Source: an uncultured Erythrobacter sp. (GTDB lineage: Bacteria > Pseudomonadota > Alphaproteobacteria > Sphingomonadales > Sphingomonadaceae). Taken from it: a stretch of 64,000 bases of DNA. This document shows positions 9,478 to 18,841 of the stretch, piece by piece. The stretch lies in NCBI RefSeq assembly GCF_947502395.1, contig NZ_CANMZM010000003.1, forward strand, positions 434,001 through 498,000. Direction: 5' to 3'. The notes under the pieces were generated by a model. It ran no database searches. It saw nothing but the letters and a program-made list of their open reading frames with translations, and was not told the origin of the DNA. The position numbers and the translations under genes were made by a program. The first letter of the stretch is position 1, and every line of letters starts with the position of its first letter.

Positions 9478-10351
9478 AAGGACTTGGAGCGTAATTGGCT
9501 CAGTTTCATGGATTGCGGCCGCAATCATCATCGTGCTTGGCCTTGTGTCTTATGCGTCAATTCAGTCGGAACTGAACGACGCGCGCGAGACTATTGCTTC
9601 GGCGCAGGAAGCGCAGAGGGAGGCGGAGCTTGTTTCGGCACAGCTTGATAGTCAGCTTGATGCGTATGACGCAGCGGCCCGCGTCATGCAGCAACACATC
9701 GCCCAACGCGGCAAAGAAGCGCTTGACAAGCAAGTGATCCTCCAACGGTTATGCCAGCGGCACTCGGCCAGCCAAAACTCTGCTGTTCAGTCAATATGCA
9801 GCAATGTGAAAAACCTTGTCACTGAAGACCCGCGACTTGAGTTTCTTACCATTCAGAACGAGGCTGTGACCGAGCGTGGTCGAGGGCAGTTTAAACAGTC
9901 ATTATCGAGCTACAACAAAGCGCTGACAGCACTGAAGAGCATAGAGCCCAACTTTAGTGGGCAGAATGGTGCTTATGAGCTCCAACAAATGACTCTAGCG
10001 GAGGGTAAAGCATTCGCTCATTTCAGAGAGGGCAATTTTGCTCAAGCGCGTGATGAACTTGAAGTTGCTTTTGCGCTGGAGAATACACTGAGCCGCGCGG
10101 TGAGCGGTTTTTTGCTCTCAACCGATTTGAAACTCCGATGCATAATGGGCCTAGCGGAAGGAGAGGCAACGAGCCGCTATGAGAGCTACCTGGATCGCCT
10201 TGACGCGGCCATCTCAACCGAGGAGTCCATCCTTGACCGAAATTCGTTGGCTACTGATCGGACCCGTAAGTCTTGGATTCAGTTTCGAGAGGAAGACCGA
10301 GATTACTTTAAAGATGACAAAGAGCTAAAACTGCTTTGCAATATTCCATAA
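9461..10351 (+). CDS. Membrane-anchored coiled-coil/TPR-like protein of unknown function
   Basis: N-terminal TM (SWIAAAIIIVLGLVSYASI), heptad-like region, helical repeats (FKQSLSSYNKALTALKSIEP); GTG start. Confidence 0.6.
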   Translation: MTTLSERTWSVIGSVSWIAAAIIIVLGLVSYASIQSELNDARETIASAQEAQREAELVSAQLDSQLDAYDAAARVMQQHIAQRGKEALDKQVILQRLCQRHSASQNSAVQSICSNVKNLVTEDPRLEFLTIQNEAVTERGRGQFKQSLSSYNKALTALKSIEPNFSGQNGAYELQQMTLAEGKAFAHFREGNFAQARDELEVAFALENTLSRAVSGFLLSTDLKLRCIMGLAEGEATSRYESYLDRLDAAISTEESILDRNSLATDRTRKSWIQFREEDRDYFKDDKELKLLCNIP

Positions 10352-10355
10352 GGGC

Positions 10356-11264
10356 TCAGGATTCCCTCCAAACCCCAGCTGAGCACGCCGCCAACCCCCG
10401 CTTCTCAAGGTCGAGCAAGTGCGCGGTGACGCTCATCTCAGCCGCACCGATAAGCCTCTTATCAAGGCCCTTGTACATGTCCGGTATAAACTCGGCGACA
10501 GGCCGAGAGCGCTCTCCCATCAGGCGCAGTATCTGGTTCTCGCGCTGACGGCGGTGGCCGATCATGCCGCGCACGAGCTGTTTCGGCTTCGTGATCGCCG
10601 CGCCATGGGCCGAGTGGTAGACCGTGTCTTCTCGCACCATCAGCTTTTCAAGGCTCGCCATATAGTCGCCCATATCGCCATCGGGTGGGATGACGACGCT
10701 GGTGGACCAGCCCATGACGTGATCGCCGGTAAACAAAGCGCCGCTTTCTTCGAGGGCAAAGCACAGATGATTGGAGGTATGACCCGGCGTGGCGACGGCG
10801 GTCAGAGTCCAGCCCGTCCCGCGCATCTGCTCGCCATCTTCGAGCACGCGTTCGGGCGCGTAAGTGGGGTCAAATGCCTCATCTGAACGGGGCAAATCGG
10901 TTTTGAGCACCAACGGCGCACATCCCACAATGGCTGCACCTGTTGCCTCAGCCAAGGGAGCCGCAGCCGGGGAATGGTCCCGGTGGGTGTGGGTGCACAT
11001 GATTGCGAGGATTTTCCGCTCGCCCACGGCTGCCAAAATCGCCTCGATATGTTCTGCCTCATTGGGCCCTGGATCAATCACGGCGCAATCTGGTCCATTG
11101 GCGTCGCCCACCACATAGGTCTGTGTGCCAGTGAAGGTGTAAGGTGAGGGGTTGGGCGCGAGCACCCGCATCACCAGCGGCTCAACCGTGTCAGCAAGGC
11201 CCGTAGGCCAAGGCTTGGGAGGAATTTTCGACATAGACGTTGCATATGCCGCAAGGGCTGGCAC
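10356..11264 (-). CDS. MBL-fold metallo-hydrolase
   Basis: THTHRDHSPAAAPLAEATGA, TPGHTSNHLCFALEESGALFTGDHVMGW. Confidence 0.92.
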   Translation of the reverse strand: MPALAAYATSMSKIPPKPWPTGLADTVEPLVMRVLAPNPSPYTFTGTQTYVVGDANGPDCAVIDPGPNEAEHIEAILAAVGERKILAIMCTHTHRDHSPAAAPLAEATGAAIVGCAPLVLKTDLPRSDEAFDPTYAPERVLEDGEQMRGTGWTLTAVATPGHTSNHLCFALEESGALFTGDHVMGWSTSVVIPPDGDMGDYMASLEKLMVREDTVYHSAHGAAITKPKQLVRGMIGHRRQRENQILRLMGERSRPVAEFIPDMYKGLDKRLIGAAEMSVTAHLLDLEKRGLAACSAGVWRES

Positions 11265-11348
11265 AAGTCGATTGAGAGTTTTGTTGGTCCTTATCCCTCA
11301 AGGCTTTACGATGCAGGGGCAGCTGCGGACAAACTCTGAGGAGAGAGT

Positions 11349-12821
11349 ATGAGCGATTACATTCTCGTATTGGATGAGGGCACAACTTCGACTCGCGCTA
11401 TGCTGTTTGCAAGCGACGGCGTGCTTGCCGCGAGCGCTCAGCAAGAAATCACTCAGCATTATCCGCAAAATGGCTGGGTGGAGCATGATGCGGCCGAGAT
11501 ATGGGAAAAGACGCTAGCCTGCGCGAATGAGGTTATTCCAAAGGCGGGTGGGGCGGCGCTTATCGCTGGGATCGGTATCACCAATCAGCGCGAGACTGTG
11601 GTTGCATGGGATAAGGAAACCGGAGAGCCGCTGACCCGTGCGATTGTGTGGCAGGACCGCCGGACCGCGCCGTTTTGTGAAGATCTGCGCGTAAGCGGTC
11701 ATGAAGCGGAGGTGCGGGCGAGAACCGGGCTGCTCCTCGATCCCTATTTCTCCGGCACCAAAATGCGCTGGATGCTCGATAATGTGCCAGAGGTGCGCGA
11801 GGCGGCGGTACGGGGAACGCTTGCCTTTGGCACCGTTGAAAGCTGGTTGGTGTACAAGCTTTCAGGCGGAGCGAGCCACATATCCGATGCGAGTAATGCC
11901 AGCCGCACCCTGCTGATGGGGTTGGCTGATCATAGCTTTGATGAAAGGTTGTGTGATCTTCTCGGCGTGCCGATCTCCGCGCTTCCGCATGTGGTCGATA
12001 TGTCAGGAGGGCTGGCGCTGACCGATTCAGCTCACTTTGGGCGGACTATTCCGATCACCGGACTCGCTGGCGATCAGCAATCGGCGACGATTGGCCAAGC
12101 CTGTCTTGAACCCGGTGAGACCAAAGCGACTTTCGGCACAGGCGCCTTTGTGCTGACCAATCAGGGGGACAAAATCGCTAAGTCAGATAACCGACTTCTA
12201 AGCACCGTCCTTATGCAAATCGCGGGCAAGCGTACCTATGCGATCGAAGGATCAGTCTTTGTCGCGGGCAGCCTCATTCAATGGTTGCGTGACAGCCTTG
12301 GGATTGTTGAGGTTGCGAGCGAAACAGAAGCGCTGGCTCGCTCAATCCCCAACAGCGGCGGAGTTACGATTGCGCCCGCGCTGTCAGGCCTGGGTGCGCC
12401 GCATTGGAGAGCTGATGCTCGCGGGGTCATCACGGGGCTCAGCTTTGCCAGCGGCAAGGCGGAGATTGCGCGCGCAGCACTGGAGGCAATGGCGCACCAA
12501 ACGTTTGACTTGGCAGAGGCTTTTCAGGCCGATGGAACCGGTTGGGAAACTTTGCGGATCGATGGCGGAATGTCGGCAAATGACTGGATGGCTCAGGATC
12601 TTGCAGACATGCTGGGCATAGCGGTTGAGCGGCCCGTGTTTGTCGAAACCACGGCGCTTGGGACTGCGATGTTGGCGGCGGCTGGTGCTGGGCTTTACGG
12701 CGATTTGCCCGGGGCTGCACAGGCTATGCGCGGCGATCTCACCACTTTTGAGCCACAGATGGACGAAGCCACGCGCAGCGAAAGGTTAGCGCGCTGGCGA
12801 AAGGCTCTCGCGGCTGCGTGA
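11349..12821 (+). CDS. glpK: Glycerol kinase
   Basis: LVLDEGTTSTRAMLF, HDAAEIWE, ITNQRETVVAWDKETGEPL, IVWQDRRTA, GLAGDQQSATIGQACLEPGETKATFGTGAF. Confidence 0.93.
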   Translation: MSDYILVLDEGTTSTRAMLFASDGVLAASAQQEITQHYPQNGWVEHDAAEIWEKTLACANEVIPKAGGAALIAGIGITNQRETVVAWDKETGEPLTRAIVWQDRRTAPFCEDLRVSGHEAEVRARTGLLLDPYFSGTKMRWMLDNVPEVREAAVRGTLAFGTVESWLVYKLSGGASHISDASNASRTLLMGLADHSFDERLCDLLGVPISALPHVVDMSGGLALTDSAHFGRTIPITGLAGDQQSATIGQACLEPGETKATFGTGAFVLTNQGDKIAKSDNRLLSTVLMQIAGKRTYAIEGSVFVAGSLIQWLRDSLGIVEVASETEALARSIPNSGGVTIAPALSGLGAPHWRADARGVITGLSFASGKAEIARAALEAMAHQTFDLAEAFQADGTGWETLRIDGGMSANDWMAQDLADMLGIAVERPVFVETTALGTAMLAAAGAGLYGDLPGAAQAMRGDLTTFEPQMDEATRSERLARWRKALAAA

Positions 12822-12860
12822 CTCAGTGCTCGCTAGCGCCAGCACCACAGCCATCTCAAT

Positions 12861-13325
12861 TCACATGCTGAAATCGCTGAGCCGACGTTCGAGGCGCGAA
12901 TGGATGGCACGTGCAGGCGACGCCATTTCAAACCCACTGCGCCAGGCTTCGTCAAGCCGGGCAATACGCTTATGCAGTTGCTCAGTTTCGGCAATCAGAT
13001 CACGGGTCGCTGGCTCAAGGGTTTCGAGCGCCTTTTCATCTGAAGGACGATCCGCTGGAAGAGTGCCGTGCAGCCGTACCTGCTCTTGTGTGAGGTCGCC
13101 TGAGAAAAACGCACGCTGATTGAGCAGCCATGCGAGAACGTGCATCATCCGCGTTGTAGTCTTGAGCCCCTCTGTCGAGAGAGCCAGACGTGTCATCGTA
13201 TCTTCGCCGATCTCGGGCTCATGCGTGCCACGCGCAAACACGGCGCGCACTTCATCGGCCAGCACTAAAGCTTCGGTGTAAAGCGCTTCCACAATCGGGC
13301 GTGATAAGTTCGTTGCGTGTGTCAT
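12861..13325 (-). CDS. DUF1465/RcdA-like protein (regulator of CtrA degradation family)
   Basis: RPIVEALYTEALVLADEVRAVF...TTTRMMHVLAWLLNQRAFFSGD; start taken at MTHATN. Confidence 0.75.
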   Translation of the reverse strand: MTHATNLSRPIVEALYTEALVLADEVRAVFARGTHEPEIGEDTMTRLALSTEGLKTTTRMMHVLAWLLNQRAFFSGDLTQEQVRLHGTLPADRPSDEKALETLEPATRDLIAETEQLHKRIARLDEAWRSGFEMASPARAIHSRLERRLSDFSM

Positions 13326-13534
13326 TACTGATTCAGCTACTCGTGTGGAGGGCGGTATACCAGTCAACTATGGTTACTATCCCGGTATGATTTGTTCGTG
13401 TCTCTTTAGGGGACGATAACGCGTGTATGCTTACCCATTCAGGAAAGGCCCCTAGGCATTGCTACGCATAAGGAGGCCTACGTATAAATCTTGCGAAAGG
13501 CGTGCGATGCCATGTGCTTACGTGCGAAACAGAG

Positions 13535-13732
13535 CTAAGCGATGATGTCAGGAAGCAGTGTGTCCTCAATGATCGCGATCTGGTCTTTGAGGCGTAGCTT
13601 GCGCTTTTTGAGACGCGCGATTTGCAGCTGATCTGTGGAGCCGGCTTCGTTCAAAGCAGCGATGGCCGCATCAAGGTCGCGGTGATCGATCTTCAAAAGC
13701 TCAAGTCGTTTTAGCAGCTCTTGCTCGTTCAT
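13535..13732 (-). CDS. YdcH/DUF465 family small protein
   Basis: MNEQELLKRLELLKIDHRDLDAAIAAL...QIARLKKRKLRLKDQIAIIEDTLLPDIIA. Confidence 0.85.
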   Translation of the reverse strand: MNEQELLKRLELLKIDHRDLDAAIAALNEAGSTDQLQIARLKKRKLRLKDQIAIIEDTLLPDIIA

Positions 13733-14040
13733 GACTTTCTCGGACCCACTCACTTTTTGCGAAGCACTTTGCGGTTCGAAACCGCCACATTCGATGCGCG
13801 AGCAATGGCCCGTAAGCAAACGCACTGCAAGTGTCTCGCTTTAATGGAGTGCCCTCTAAGGGCTGCGCACGCGTCGATGGGCACGGCTGATCACGCATAA
13901 ACCCATACTCGTCGTTTCAGAATGGGTCAGAACTTTGCAAGTTACTCCAAGATATGATTTGATCCCAAATGCAGCTCGGAGCCCTTAGTCCGAGTCGCCA
14001 TCCGGGGGCGCACCCCCGACGAACATAGGAGATAAAGCAT

Positions 14041-14208
14041 ATGGCATCGTCCGCAGCATCATCACACATGAATGCTCTCCAATCCAAGCACGCAGGGTTA
14101 GAAGCCCGTCTACGCGACGAGATGGCTCGCCCCGCGCCCGATACGGCGGCGGTTCAAGCGATTAAACGAGAAAAACTGAGGCTGAAGGAAGAGATCGCGC
14201 GCGCCTGA
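14041..14208 (+). CDS. YdcH/DUF465-like small protein (55 aa, below ORF-track cutoff)
   Basis: Read by eye: MASSAASSHMNALQSKHAGLEARLRDEMARPAPDTAAVQAIKREKLRLKEEIARA*; AGGAGA upstream. Confidence 0.75.
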   Translation: MASSAASSHMNALQSKHAGLEARLRDEMARPAPDTAAVQAIKREKLRLKEEIARA

Positions 14209-14346
14209 ACAGCTCACGCTTCCTGCTCAATTCAACCTAAACTGTTCGGCGAGACTTTAATCGCCGGACTGGCTTTGCGTCATTCTGTTAAATGAGAGCC
14301 TTTACCTTGGCGATCAGCGTCTTGGTCGCTACTGTCCCGAGTAACA

Positions 14347-16629
14347 ATGACCGCAGTTGACGCAGCCCGACAGATTTTGACGCGCCTTCACGATGTGATG
14401 GCCTCGCGTCTGCGCGCGCAAGGGAAGCTCGATCAGGTCGTCGATGTTATTGGCGAAAGCCTCTCATCAGAGGTATGCTCGATCTATCTCCTTCGCGAAG
14501 GCATGCTTGAGCTGTTTGCGACGCGTGGCCTCAACAAAAGCGCTGTTCATGTCACTCGGATGGCGATTGGCGAGGGGCTTACCGGTAGCATCGCCGAGAA
14601 AGTCGAGACGCTGAACCTTGCCGAAGCCAAGGCGCATCCGGACTTTCAATACAGGCCGGAGACGGGGGAAGAAAAATTTCACTCTTTCGCTGGCGTCCCC
14701 ATTGTGTATCGCGAGCGGGCAGTTGGAGTCTTGTGCGTCCAGCACCTCGATCCGCGCCGGTATGAAGCGGTTGAGATCGAAGCGCTTCAGACGACTGCCA
14801 TGGTCTTGTCGGAGCTTATCACCAACGCGGAATTGGTTGACGAGGAAGAAGCGCTGGGCCTCACGCCGGAGCAATCCGGACCGCAAGTTATCAGTGGGCT
14901 GACTCTGGTCAAAGGGCTCGGCGCAGGCTTCGCCGCCTATCACCAGCCGCGCGTCCAGATCACACAAGTCGTGGCCGAAGACACAGAGGCGGAACGTCAC
15001 CGGGTGTACAACGCCTTCGACAAGATGCGCGAGCAGATCGATGGTCTTGCAAGCCAAGCCGAATTTGGGGTGGGCGGAGAGCACGAAGAGGTGCTGGCGA
15101 CCTACAAAATGTTCGCCTACGACGAAGGTTGGTCACGGCGTATCAACGAGGCGATTGACTCAGGGCTCACCGCAGAAGCTGCGATTGAGCGGGTGCAGCA
15201 GCACACACGCATGCGCATGCGTGAGATCGACGATCCTCTGTTGGCGGACCGGATGCATGACCTGGAGGATCTTTCGAACCGGCTCTTGCGGATCGTGGCT
15301 GGCCAATTGGGCACTGCCGCTCAACAGGGTCTACGCAAAGACACAATCCTGATCGCGCGCAATTTGGGCCCGGCAGAATTGCTCGAATACGACCGGCGGC
15401 GGCTGAAAGGTGTTGTCCTCGAAGAAGGCTCGCTCACCGCGCATGTGGTGATCGTCGCGCGTGCGATGGGAGTGCCGGTTCTCGGCCGGGCCAATCATGG
15501 CAATGGCGGGCTTCGTGGAACAGTGCGCGACGGCGATGAAATCCTGCTTGATGCGACCGCTGCAACAGCGACCGTCCGCCCCACCGCACCGGTCGCAGAT
15601 GCCTTTGGTCAGCGTTTTGCGAAGTCCAAGGAGCGTCAGGCCGCCTATGCTGAACTGCGTGATGTCGAGCCTTTCACCAAATGCGGATCGCGGATTCAGG
15701 TGATGATTAACGCAGGGCTGCGCGACGATATCAGCGCGCTCGCAATGACTGGCGCAGACGGGGTTGGTCTGTTCCGCACCGAGTTCCAATTCCTTGTGTC
15801 CGCCACCCTGCCTCAGCGCGAGCGCCAGCAAAAGCTCTACCGGGATGTGATGGACGCAGCGGGCGAGAAGCCGGTCATCTTCCGTACGGTTGATATCGGC
15901 GGTGACAAATCCGTACCCTATCTCGCATCAGATATGGCGAGCCAGGATGAGAACCCCGCAATGGGTTGGCGGGCCTTGCGCCTCGCGCTCGAACGGGAAG
16001 GTCTTATGAAGGCGCAAGCACGCTCTTTGTTGGAGGCTGCAGCAGGACGCTCGCTTTACGTCATGTTCCCCATGGTTTCGGAAGTGTGGGAGTTTGACGC
16101 GGCCAAGGCGGTTTTTGACGAACAACTTGCGTTCTTGCGCACCAAGAAGAAGATGGTCCCCGAGGCGATCCATTTTGGTGCCATGCTCGAAGTGCCGGCG
16201 CTCGCCGAAGTGCTCGACCTGCTCTTGCCGCGTCTGTCATTCCTCTCGATCGGCACCAACGATCTGACCCAGTTCCTTTACGCCGCAGACCGGGGCAATC
16301 CGGCGCTTGCGGAACGCTATGATTGGTTGTCGATTGCGATCCTGCGCTTCCTGCGCCGCGTAGCCCAACAAACGGTGGGCAGCGGCGTGGACATCGGCGT
16401 GTGCGGCGAAATGGGTGGGCGTAGGCTGGAAGCCCTGGCGCTTCTTGGCATTGGCTATCGACGTCTTTCAATAACTCCGGCTGCGGTTGGCCCGATCAAG
16501 GAGTTGGTGCGCAAAGTCGATTTGGCGGAACTGACTGATGCCATGAGTCGTTGGCTTTCTGAGCCGCAAACAAACTTGCGCAAAGAGCTCAACGCATGGG
16601 CTAAAGAGCGTGAGATTGAGGTCGACTGA
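14347..16629 (+). CDS. ptsP: Phosphoenolpyruvate--protein phosphotransferase PtsP (GAF + EI-Ntr)
   Basis: N-terminal GAF domain; GVVLEEGSLTAHVVIVARAMGVPVLG; DGVGLFRTEFQFL; SIGTNDLTQFLYAADR. Confidence 0.95.
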   Translation: MTAVDAARQILTRLHDVMASRLRAQGKLDQVVDVIGESLSSEVCSIYLLREGMLELFATRGLNKSAVHVTRMAIGEGLTGSIAEKVETLNLAEAKAHPDFQYRPETGEEKFHSFAGVPIVYRERAVGVLCVQHLDPRRYEAVEIEALQTTAMVLSELITNAELVDEEEALGLTPEQSGPQVISGLTLVKGLGAGFAAYHQPRVQITQVVAEDTEAERHRVYNAFDKMREQIDGLASQAEFGVGGEHEEVLATYKMFAYDEGWSRRINEAIDSGLTAEAAIERVQQHTRMRMREIDDPLLADRMHDLEDLSNRLLRIVAGQLGTAAQQGLRKDTILIARNLGPAELLEYDRRRLKGVVLEEGSLTAHVVIVARAMGVPVLGRANHGNGGLRGTVRDGDEILLDATAATATVRPTAPVADAFGQRFAKSKERQAAYAELRDVEPFTKCGSRIQVMINAGLRDDISALAMTGADGVGLFRTEFQFLVSATLPQRERQQKLYRDVMDAAGEKPVIFRTVDIGGDKSVPYLASDMASQDENPAMGWRALRLALEREGLMKAQARSLLEAAAGRSLYVMFPMVSEVWEFDAAKAVFDEQLAFLRTKKKMVPEAIHFGAMLEVPALAEVLDLLLPRLSFLSIGTNDLTQFLYAADRGNPALAERYDWLSIAILRFLRRVAQQTVGSGVDIGVCGEMGGRRLEALALLGIGYRRLSITPAAVGPIKELVRKVDLAELTDAMSRWLSEPQTNLRKELNAWAKEREIEVD

Positions 16630-16791
16630 CTTTGCGAGCCCGTGGCGCAAAACGGGCTGGCGATACTCAGGGGCACTCTGGCTCTGGCGCGACGGTTTTT
16701 TACGATACGTCCCTTGACTTGGGCTGGATCGCGAAGCTTCTATGCGAACACAACAAAACAAACATGTCGGGCGCAATTGCGAAACGGGTTG

Positions 16792-17637
16792 ATGGCAAGC
16801 GAAGACAAAAGCATTGATGATTTAGCTGAGGATCTAATGGAGACCGCCGGTGCGGGTGCAGGAGATCGGCTGAGGGCTGCGCGTGAGACTCGGAGGATGG
16901 AACTCTCTCACATCGCTGCGGAAACTCGAATACCGGTTCGGCATCTTGAAGCGATCGAAGCCAGCGATTTTGGCGCCCTGCCTGCGCGCACCTATGCCAT
17001 TGGATTCGCGCGCACTTATGCGCGTGCAGTGGGTTTGGATGAGAAGTCGATTGCCGATGCCGTGCGCGAAGAGCTCGCTGAAGGCGGCTTGCACCCATCT
17101 GTAATGGCGGGCGGGATGGAACCGGGCGACGCAGCCAAACTTCCCTCGCGTGGGCTTGCCTGGTTCGGGGGCTTTGCTGCGGTTATCCTGGCTGTGGGAG
17201 TGGTGGCGTTTGCCAGCACTTATTTCGGCGCAGGCGTGGAATTGCCTTCGCTGATCGCGGAGAGTGATGAGACTGACACCGCTCAAGAAAGGCAGGCATC
17301 GGAGGCGCTCGCTTCCGAAGAGACGGGCGAGCAACTTTCGCCTCTCTCTAACGTGGGTCAGGTGGTCCTGACTATGACCGGTGACGAAGCGTGGGTGCGC
17401 TTTTACGAGGATGGCGGAGAACGCCTTTTTGAGGGCGTAATGGTCGGCGGTGACACTTTCGAGGTGCCGCTCGATGCGGAAGACCCCCGGGTCAACACTG
17501 GGCGGCCGAACCTGTTCAACATCACGATTGATGGACAGTCCGTTCCTCCGCTTGCCACTGAAATGGTTCCAGTGAGCGATGCCCCAATTTCGGCGGGTGC
17601 TCTGCTCGCGCGCGGAACGGGAGACGCGGACGGGTAA
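16792..17637 (+). CDS. RodZ-like helix-turn-helix membrane protein (HTH_25 + DUF4115)
   Basis: GDRLRAARETRRMELSHIAAETRIPVRHLEAIEASDFGALPARTYAIGFARTYA, single TM, C-terminal periplasmic domain. Confidence 0.85.
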   Translation: MASEDKSIDDLAEDLMETAGAGAGDRLRAARETRRMELSHIAAETRIPVRHLEAIEASDFGALPARTYAIGFARTYARAVGLDEKSIADAVREELAEGGLHPSVMAGGMEPGDAAKLPSRGLAWFGGFAAVILAVGVVAFASTYFGAGVELPSLIAESDETDTAQERQASEALASEETGEQLSPLSNVGQVVLTMTGDEAWVRFYEDGGERLFEGVMVGGDTFEVPLDAEDPRVNTGRPNLFNITIDGQSVPPLATEMVPVSDAPISAGALLARGTGDADG

Positions 17638-17818
17638 CCCCGCCTCACCTTCTCACATCTTGTCGACCACAAGCCACATTCCCCCGTTTAGTAAGGCCTC
17701 GGGCTCGACTTGGGGGCGACGCTTGGGCAGGACTCGGACGCTATTCATCTGGGTTGCGCCAAATTCGACTTTGCTTCGCGCAATGCCAAGAAAAACCACT
17801 AGGGAGCAACGATCTGAC

Positions 17819-18817
17819 ATGCCTCTGACCCGTGCAATCACCCTTTTCAAGAAAGCCACGCCTGCGCTTTGCGCTTTGACCGCTGCGGCGGTGGTCGCGA
17901 CCACGCCGGTCCCTGCCATGGCGCAAGATGACACTGAGGCACGCTTGCGCCGTGCAGAAGCCGAAATTCGCGCGCTTCAACGGACAGTGTTTCCTGGCGG
18001 TGACGGTCGCTTTTTTGAGCCATCTATCTCACCCGATAACGGCCCGGCTCCGACACGAACCACTCCGCAAACCACCGCTCGCCCATCGACGACTGCTGTG
18101 ACCGATATCTTGGTGCGGCTCGACGCGATGGAACTGCAATTGCAACGCCTGACCGCCAAGTCAGAAGAAAACACCAATGCGCTCTCCGCGCTTGAAACGC
18201 GTCTTGCTGCGCTCGAAACCGCCGGGGCTCCGGAGGGCTTGCCTGAGCCATCGAGTACAGAGGTAACGGGCGAGGCAACCGAGAGCAATCTCGAAGCGAT
18301 GACCGGAACGGGCAGTGGCTTCGAGACCCAAGATCCCCCTGCAACAGAGCCGGAAACCGCTGCGACGGGACCAAGTCCCGAGCGCGTTGCAGGGGTGCAG
18401 GCGATCACCAAGCCTCAGACTGATGATGCCGGGGATGACGAATATTCCTATGGCTTCCGCCTGTGGAACGCAGGATACTTCCCGGAAGCACGGCAGCAAT
18501 TGGCTTCGTTTATTGAGGACTATCCCAACCATTCGCGCCTAACCTATGGTCGCAACCTTTTGGGCCGCGCGTTTCTTGACGATGGATTGCCAGAAGAAGC
18601 CGCACGTTGGTTCCTGCGCAATTATCAGGCCGACCGCACTGCTCGGCGTGCACCTGACAGCCTATTGTTCCTCGCAGAATCGATGATTGCGATGGAGGAT
18701 ACCCGCCGCGCCTGCATCGCTTTGGCTGAATTTGGCGAGACCTATCCGGCGGTGGCGACAGGGCGCTTGGCTGATCGCTATGAAAGCAATCTGCAAAAGG
18801 TATCTTGCGACAGTTGA
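17819..18817 (+). CDS. CpoB/YbgF-like tetratricopeptide periplasmic protein
   Basis: Signal peptide; DDEYSYGFRLWNAGYFPEARQQLASFIEDYPNHSRLTYGRNLLGRAFLDDG. Confidence 0.8.
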   Translation: MPLTRAITLFKKATPALCALTAAAVVATTPVPAMAQDDTEARLRRAEAEIRALQRTVFPGGDGRFFEPSISPDNGPAPTRTTPQTTARPSTTAVTDILVRLDAMELQLQRLTAKSEENTNALSALETRLAALETAGAPEGLPEPSSTEVTGEATESNLEAMTGTGSGFETQDPPATEPETAATGPSPERVAGVQAITKPQTDDAGDDEYSYGFRLWNAGYFPEARQQLASFIEDYPNHSRLTYGRNLLGRAFLDDGLPEEAARWFLRNYQADRTARRAPDSLLFLAESMIAMEDTRRACIALAEFGETYPAVATGRLADRYESNLQKVSCDS

Positions 18818-18841
18818 GGCCTTTCCGGGAAAGAGGGGGCG

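Noticed and set aside
13441-13500. Imperfect hairpin AGGCCCCT...AGGAGGCCT in the rcdA/ydcH intergenic gap, possible sRNA
   Set aside because: Stem has a bulge, no T-tract and no promoter evidence; too weak to claim.
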